Shown one piece after another: positions 47,382 to 51,853 of a stretch of DNA of 51,853 nucleotides. Source of the DNA: Bacteroidota bacterium (GTDB lineage: Bacteria > Bacteroidota > Ignavibacteria > Ignavibacteriales > Melioribacteraceae); NCBI GenBank assembly GCA_018818165.1, contig JAHISP010000073.1:1-51853 (forward strand), given 5' to 3'. Numbering within the stretch: position 1 is the stretch's first letter; every line of letters starts with the position of its first letter. A model generated the notes under the pieces. That model was given only the letters and a program-made list of their open reading frames with translations, did not search any database and was not told where the DNA came from. The translations under genes and the position numbers were made by a program.

Positions 47382-49175
47382 TCATCGTAACAATATCATT
47401 TTTTTTATTTCATGAAAATTCCCTGCATTCAACTGATAGAAATATATTCCACTTGAAAGATTGGCTGCATTAAAATTATATTCATAAACTCCAGCTTCTT
47501 TAATCTCATCAACGGCGTTAAAAACATTTTCCCCCAAAATATTTGTAATATTCAATTTCACGTTTGATTGTGTTTTCAATTCATATTTTATTTTTGTTGA
47601 AGGATTAAATGGGTTTGGGTAGTTTTGAAATAGATTATACCCGGTTGGATTGGATTGTTCATCTTTAACATCTATGGTCACATTATCCTTTACGCATCGG
47701 ACAGATAATGCATCATCTGGGTGAAATTCTCCAATATGCATTTCTTCATTATCATAACTTAATTGAATTCCTGCCACAGCTGGGTGATTTGGAACTGATT
47801 GATCTGTTGATGTAATAAATGCACAAAGACTATCCTTCCATTGAAATTCTTGCCAAAAGGCAAACATTCCTGCAGGAAGAGATGCAAACCCACTTTCATT
47901 TGTTGCGCCTGTATTAGGGCTTAACCAATGTAAATTACCAACTTCTTTCATTTTTCCACCAGCAATGTTAGTCCCTCCCAGATAAGTTGCAAGTTCTTGC
48001 CACTCCGCTTTACTTGGAAGATGCCAACCAACTGGAGCAATACCTTGAACATTGCTTGGATTAGTTTTGCTACTTAAATGGTTCTTCATAGCAGCAGCCC
48101 AAGAATATAGTCTCCCATATATCGGTACATTATTAGAATCATTATTATAATTGTAATATGATATAGGAGTTCCATCACTATAATGAGTACTTCTTAGGTT
48201 TTCAGCCATCCAAGTCTGGTTGCCGATTTTTACAGTTTTGTATTTGTTCCCATCGTAATCTGTGACTAACGAAGCTTCTTCGATAAGATTAAAAACAACA
48301 TTTGCATCTACCCAATATGGGTTTCCGCCCGCCGCATCTGGCATCCAGGCTTCAAAGAAAAAATATTTACCATCACGTGAAATAATTGGTGAAATTACAT
48401 AACCAGAATTAATTATTGCCCCCAAATTAATAGGTGTTTCCCAAGTTCCATCGGAGTTCTTTTTACTTATATAAATATCAGTATTTCCTAAACCTCCAAG
48501 CCGTCTTGAAGCAAAAATTATAAACCTTTCCGCTGGGTCAATAAATGGTGTGAAATCCAATTCTGGACTGCAAATTGTGCTCAATTTTTCTGCTGATCTG
48601 TACAAACCACTAACAAAACGCCAAACATATATATCTTCTTGTCCGTTCTTACTTAGCTCGGCATAAATATTCCCATTATCAGCAATGGAAAATTGCCATC
48701 CTGTAGAATATCCACTTGGAATTCGTATATTTAACGAAAGTGGTGAAGACCAGGTGCCATTAGTTCTTGTTACTTTAAAAATAGGACCAGATGGTCTAGA
48801 TGATAGGAAATATAGGGTATCTTTATTGCTCGAAAAGTATGGATTGTTATTACCATAATCGTCATTGGAGAAGGGTGCTTTTTTAGGAGTAATCCAAACG
48901 CCATTGATACATTCTGTAAACCATATTTCAATTCTACCTGGATTGAATCGGTAAATGGCATAATACATTTCATTTCCATCTGGGGAAAATGTTGGTGTTC
49001 CATGATATTGCCATTCACTGTTAGCAGCAAGGCTATCTGGAACTAATCGTACCGGAATATTGCCAGGAGGAGTTTGCCCTAGATAAGGCACACTTTGAGA
49101 TAAAACGTCTGTTGCTAGTAGAAATATAGCACAAGCAATAATAAATAAAACACGCATTAAAAATAATTTTTTCAT
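47382..49175 (-). CDS. PD40 propeller fused to FISUMP domain with type IX sorting domain
   Basis: 597 aa. A signal peptide to about residue 27 is followed by the PYLGQTPPGNIPVRLVP motif shared with the gene at 39439. PD40 blades cover about 50-290 (FSPDGNEMYYAIY, FIDPAERFIIFASRR, ISRDGKYFFFEAW). A FISUMP (Fibrobacter succinogenes major paralogous) domain lies at about 300-500 (YKTVKIGNQTWMAENLRS, YGRLYSWAAAM, APVGWHLPSKAEWQEL, LSVRCVKD), then a sorting domain from NYPNPFNPSTKIKY ending KKMILLR. Both middle modules are extracellular; ligand unknown. It is a longer relative of the genes at 39439 and 49255. Confidence 0.88.
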   Translation of the reverse strand: MKKLFLMRVLFIIACAIFLLATDVLSQSVPYLGQTPPGNIPVRLVPDSLAANSEWQYHGTPTFSPDGNEMYYAIYRFNPGRIEIWFTECINGVWITPKKAPFSNDDYGNNNPYFSSNKDTLYFLSSRPSGPIFKVTRTNGTWSSPLSLNIRIPSGYSTGWQFSIADNGNIYAELSKNGQEDIYVWRFVSGLYRSAEKLSTICSPELDFTPFIDPAERFIIFASRRLGGLGNTDIYISKKNSDGTWETPINLGAIINSGYVISPIISRDGKYFFFEAWMPDAAGGNPYWVDANVVFNLIEEASLVTDYDGNKYKTVKIGNQTWMAENLRSTHYSDGTPISYYNYNNDSNNVPIYGRLYSWAAAMKNHLSSKTNPSNVQGIAPVGWHLPSKAEWQELATYLGGTNIAGGKMKEVGNLHWLSPNTGATNESGFASLPAGMFAFWQEFQWKDSLCAFITSTDQSVPNHPAVAGIQLSYDNEEMHIGEFHPDDALSVRCVKDNVTIDVKDEQSNPTGYNLFQNYPNPFNPSTKIKYELKTQSNVKLNITNILGENVFNAVDEIKEAGVYEYNFNAANLSSGIYFYQLNAGNFHEIKKMILLR

Positions 49176-49254
49176 TTTACACCTTAGTTGTAACCAAAAA
49201 TTCTTTTATTTGAAAAATCATAATGTAGAAGTGAAAATCATTTAGATTCTAGCC

Positions 49255-49968
49255 TCATTTTAGGAAAATCATTTTCTTTGTTTCTGAATAGTAATCAGTA
49301 ATTAGTTTGTAGAAATAAATTCCTGATGATAATTCAGTTGCATCAAATTTTGTTTGATATGCTCCTGCTTCTTGTTCCTTATTGACAAGCGAAGCTATCT
49401 CTTTTCCAACCAAATCGTAAATTTTTAATGAAACGTTACTACGAGATGGTATCGAGTAACTAATTACAGTTGATGGGTTAAAAGGATTTGGATAATTCTG
49501 ATTAAGTTGAACTTCATTTGGCACTAAAGCGTTATCTTTTACATCAGTAATCATATCAGAAATAAACTTTGCGTCAACCCAATATGGATTTCTAAACCCA
49601 CCTCGGTCACTTAAAAAGAAGAAGTACTTTTTATCCTGTGAAACATAAGGAGAGCCTTCTTCAAAATTAGTATTTATGTTACTTCCCATGTTTACCGACT
49701 CACTCCAGGTTCCATCGCTATTTTTAATACTTATATACAAATCCGAGAAACCTCCAGTACCAGGTCTATTTGATTCAAAAATTATATACTGTTCATCTGG
49801 ATCAACAAAGGCACCCAAATCCATATGAGCAGAATTAATATTATCACTCATTCTTTCTGGTTGTATATATTGGCCATTAACTTTCTTAATCATATAAATG
49901 TCAAAATCGGTATTGTTATTATTATCAATAAGTTGAGTGTAGATTGTTTCATTCTTTGATATTGTCAT
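49255..49968 (-). pseudogene. 5'-truncated PD40 protein with intact type IX sorting domain
   Basis: The frame from ATG 49968 (237 codons; a TTG start would be 49989) aligns with the middle-to-end of the PD40 part of the 47382 gene: ISKNETIYTQL, then FVDPDEQYIIFESNRPGT and SDLYISIKNSDGTW. It shares NPYWVDAKF and then ends in a full sorting domain (NYPNPFNPSTVISY to KKMIFLK). The N-terminal blades, the GQTPPG motif and a proper signal peptide are absent. A stop lies a few codons upstream, and the IS110-type element begins about 130 bases beyond. Most likely truncated and not secreted. Confidence 0.65.
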
Positions 49969-50121
49969 TGTTATGTTAAAAAGCAACAAAAATATCGATA
50001 TGCAAAATTAATATTTTACTAAAGCATAAAATTACTCATTATTATAAAACTCAAAGTTCTTGTTCAAAAAATATTATTTCATACTGTTATAAACAGTCTT
50101 CCTCAATAATCAAATAAGAGG

Positions 50122-50134
50122 TGCTGCAAAATTG
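50122..50134. repeat. Subterminal inverted repeat, transposase 3' side
   Basis: TGCTGCAAAATTG, the exact inverse of 51408-51420. The bases on either side (50121, 50135) break the match, so the repeat is 13 bp. Confidence 0.75.
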
Positions 50135-50274
50135 ATATAAAAATAAAATGTGTCGCCGCAAACTCCGCAGAGCAAAGATTTATCTTGCAATGACCTAAAA
50201 AACGGTCAACACCAAAAATCAATAAAGAATGAAAAGAACAAAAGTTTCTGTTTATTATTTTGTTTGTTGTTAAT
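50135..50274 (-). ncRNA. Candidate guide (bridge/seek) RNA region of the IS110-family element
   Basis: 140 bases between the transposase stop and the subterminal repeat. On the minus strand it folds locally: TGACC/GGTCA (50191-50195 with 50204-50208, 8-base loop), GCAA..TTGC around 50172-50188, and CTC/GAG around CGCA at 50163-50172. Its central part (50150-50210) is clearly more GC-rich than the surroundings. In IS1111-type elements a guide RNA encoded in this non-coding end directs target choice. The exact RNA ends and loops cannot be set by eye. Confidence 0.4.
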
Positions 50275-51345
50275 TCACGCAACAGTTGCAATTACATACT
50301 CTTGCTGATTGACCCAAACAGCTCTTATTCTATTAAGTAATTTTTTACTTATTCTAATAATAGCTTTATTTGAAGGCATCTTTTTGCAAAGTTGACCATA
50401 AGCCATCTGCAAAGCCGGGTCTTTTCTTATAGCGATCCAAGCTGATTCTATCAAATAATTTCTTATATATTTATTTTTTTGTTTTGTTAATCCTAGATTA
50501 ATTTCTTTATCAGCAGATGAATATATAGCAGGCGAAAACCCTACATAATTTGCTAATTCATCTAATTTCTTAAATCTGTTAATATCAATAATTTCAGAGT
50601 ATAATATAACCGCAAGAATAGGGCCGATACCGGGAATAGTTTTTAGTAATCTTACAGTTTTATCAGCTTGCTGATCTTTGGCTATAAAACCTTTTATTTG
50701 TTTTAATATTTGGACTAATTGACTCCGTATAAAATTCAAATTATTGAGTAGTTCATTTAACGTTGCCTTTGATTCTTCGTGTTCAATATCTAGATTCCTC
50801 AATGCCTTAATATATCTTTGAGACCAATGCCTTGTCTCAACATCTTCGAGGACTGAATATCCTAAAAACAACAGCAAAGATTTTATTCTGTTTTTCTGTC
50901 TGGTTTGGTCATTTACAATTTGTCTTCTTAATCTTATTAAAGCTCTTAAGGCTTCAGCTTTAGTAGAAGGAATATATATGCCGTCTAAATTTCCGACACT
51001 AAGTTCTCTGGCTAATTTAGATGAATCAATTTTATCAGTCTTTTTTCTTCTTTCCTTGCTTTTAGTTGGGACATCAGCCGGATTAACAACAATGTTCTTT
51101 ATTCCAAGAGCTTGTAATTGACGATCAGCCCAAAAACCACTAAACCCAGCTTCATAAACAGAATGATAGTTTGCATTGGGGTAGTGATTTGTTAAATAGT
51201 TATATAGTTCTTTAGGATTTGGATTCATTGAAAACACTTTTACTTTCATCCCATTTAATAATATAGTTACTTGCCAGCTTTTTTTATGTACATCTATTCC
51301 GATGTAAAGTGTTTGACCAGTAAAGTCTAATTGATTATTTTTCAT
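50275..51345 (-). CDS. IS110-family transposase (DEDD recombinase)
   Basis: 356 aa, intact. The N-terminal RuvC-like DEDD domain has Asp18 (LYIGIDVHKKSWQV), Glu65 (VYEAGFSGFW), Asp104 and Asp107 (KTDKIDSSKLAREL). A central coiled coil covers about 135-225. The C-terminal Transposase_20 part has KTIPGIGPILAVIL and VGFSPAIYSSADKEIN with the candidate catalytic Ser276/277, then KYIRNYLIESAW. The enzyme uses a DEDD centre plus a serine and, in studied members, a guide RNA, to cut and rejoin DNA without target duplication. Probably active. Confidence 0.95.
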   Translation of the reverse strand: MKNNQLDFTGQTLYIGIDVHKKSWQVTILLNGMKVKVFSMNPNPKELYNYLTNHYPNANYHSVYEAGFSGFWADRQLQALGIKNIVVNPADVPTKSKERRKKTDKIDSSKLARELSVGNLDGIYIPSTKAEALRALIRLRRQIVNDQTRQKNRIKSLLLFLGYSVLEDVETRHWSQRYIKALRNLDIEHEESKATLNELLNNLNFIRSQLVQILKQIKGFIAKDQQADKTVRLLKTIPGIGPILAVILYSEIIDINRFKKLDELANYVGFSPAIYSSADKEINLGLTKQKNKYIRNYLIESAWIAIRKDPALQMAYGQLCKKMPSNKAIIRISKKLLNRIRAVWVNQQEYVIATVA

Positions 51346-51407
51346 CTCGGTATCCTTGACTGTTAGTGATATTTTATTACTTAAAAATAATTATAAATTG
51401 TTTAAGA

Positions 51408-51420
51408 CAATTTTGCAGCA
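51408..51420. repeat. Subterminal inverted repeat, transposase 5' side
   Basis: CAATTTTGCAGCA, the exact inverse of 50122-50134. It lies 62 bases upstream of the transposase start. Confidence 0.75.
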
Positions 51421-51442
51421 TGGATACCTTTTTTATTTTTAA

Positions 51443-51853
51443 ACATACAATCTCCGCACTTATACACGCCTTCAAAAAGATCATCTTTCACTTGCAACCC
51501 AGCATATTCAACACATGCAAAAAGCATTTGATTCAATGAATATTAAACTACATAATGTTATCAGCCAAATAAATGGCTCAAGCGGTATGCGTATTGTTAA
51601 GGCAATTATAGATGGTGCTCGTAATCCCAATGAACTTGCATCACTCTGTGAGGAAAGCATCCTAAAAAAGAAAAAGAATTTGGTGATTGCTTCGCTTAAA
51701 GGAAACTTCCGCGATGATTATGTTTTTGCTCTTTCCCAAGCAGTTGAGGCTTATGAGTTTTATTTGCAAAAATCTGTTGATTGCGATAAAAAAATTGAAC
51801 AACTATTAAAAGTAGTAACAAAGGATAAAGAAGAACCACTTAAAATTATAAAA
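51443..51853 (+). pseudogene. Second IS110-family transposase, N-terminally truncated, runs off the window
   Basis: 137 codons in one frame from just after a stop (51440-51442) to the window edge. LRTYTRLQKDHLSLATQHIQ, HMQKAFDSMNIKLHNVISQI, GMRIVKAIIDGARNP and YVFALSQAVEAYEFYLQ match the middle of a different IS110-family transposase. The N-terminal DEDD catalytic domain is missing, and nothing like it lies left of the other element. The break falls within about 25 bases of the first element's inverted repeat, so that element or a linked rearrangement probably caused it. Opposite orientation to the intact copy. Confidence 0.8.

Larger units (their letters stand above)
50122..51420 (-). mobile_element. 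IS110-family insertion sequence, IS1111-like
   Basis: A complete transposase (50275-51345, minus) is flanked by a perfect 13-bp inverted repeat: TGCTGCAAAATTG at 50122-50134 and CAATTTTGCAGCA at 51408-51420. Subterminal short inverted repeats are a mark of the IS1111 subgroup; classic IS110 lacks them. True ends should lie a few bases outside each repeat. The non-coding end after the transposase stop is long (about 140 bases) and the one before the start short (about 62 bases), as in IS1111-type elements. Confidence 0.75.

Noticed and set aside
50191-50208. Loop of the TGACC/GGTCA hairpin as a guide matching the T-run at 51429-51440
   Set aside because: The resemblance rests on a run of T residues, which is expected by chance in such AT-rich DNA.

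Overview
This strongly AT-rich 51.9 kb window looks like chromosome of a member of the Ignavibacteria (Chlorobi/Bacteroidetes side). The main clue is a set of secreted proteins with signal peptides that end in the C-terminal sorting domain typical of that group (type IX secretion, core motif NYPNPFNPST). A TonB-dependent receptor with a DUF4249-like lipoprotein, and an intact mre/rod cluster, fit the same placement. This is inferred from gene content; no 16S or other marker is present.

Layout. (1) 1-11154: secreted proteins, then a tight minus-strand operon of TonB-dependent receptor, DUF4249-like lipoprotein, double rhodanese-like lipoprotein and a 1082-aa sorted surface protein. An imperfect 166-bp direct repeat lies downstream of that operon. 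(2) 11423-16150: a decayed accessory island with a frameshifted small gene, a Fic C-terminal remnant, an intact antitoxin/PIN toxin pair, a DUF2779 C-terminal remnant, an intact DUF2130 coiled-coil protein, and two transposase stubs (IS4-type and IS5-type) joined head to head. (3) 16309-23242: mostly minus-strand metabolism and housekeeping: SSS symporter, creatininase-family hydrolase, divergent acyltransferase, PepD, YchF-like GTPase and ClpS. (4) 23347-25663: plus-strand etfB, etfA and a bifunctional nuclease. (5) 25660-38808: minus-strand core block: DUF2851 protein, pyrF, rodA, mrdA, mreD, mreC, mreB, purH, purN, a TPR protein and pyrG. Very short gaps or overlaps suggest that cell-shape and nucleotide-synthesis genes are co-transcribed. 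(6) 38939-49968: PD40-repeat proteins, a LytS/LytTR-type two-component pair, a polysaccharide deacetylase, a propeller/PKD/LamG secreted protein, a serine hydrolase lipoprotein and a PD40-FISUMP fusion. (7) 50122-51853: a complete IS110-family element of apparent IS1111 type with 13-bp subterminal inverted repeats and a candidate guide (bridge/seek) RNA region, next to the truncated end of a second IS110-family transposase.

The candidates most worth following are the IS1111-like element with its putative guide RNA, the TonB-receptor operon carrying a lipoprotein with two rhodanese folds that both lack the catalytic cysteine, and the 166-bp repeat pair. I found no CRISPR array, tRNA or rRNA. 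All identifications come from reading motifs by eye; no database search was run.
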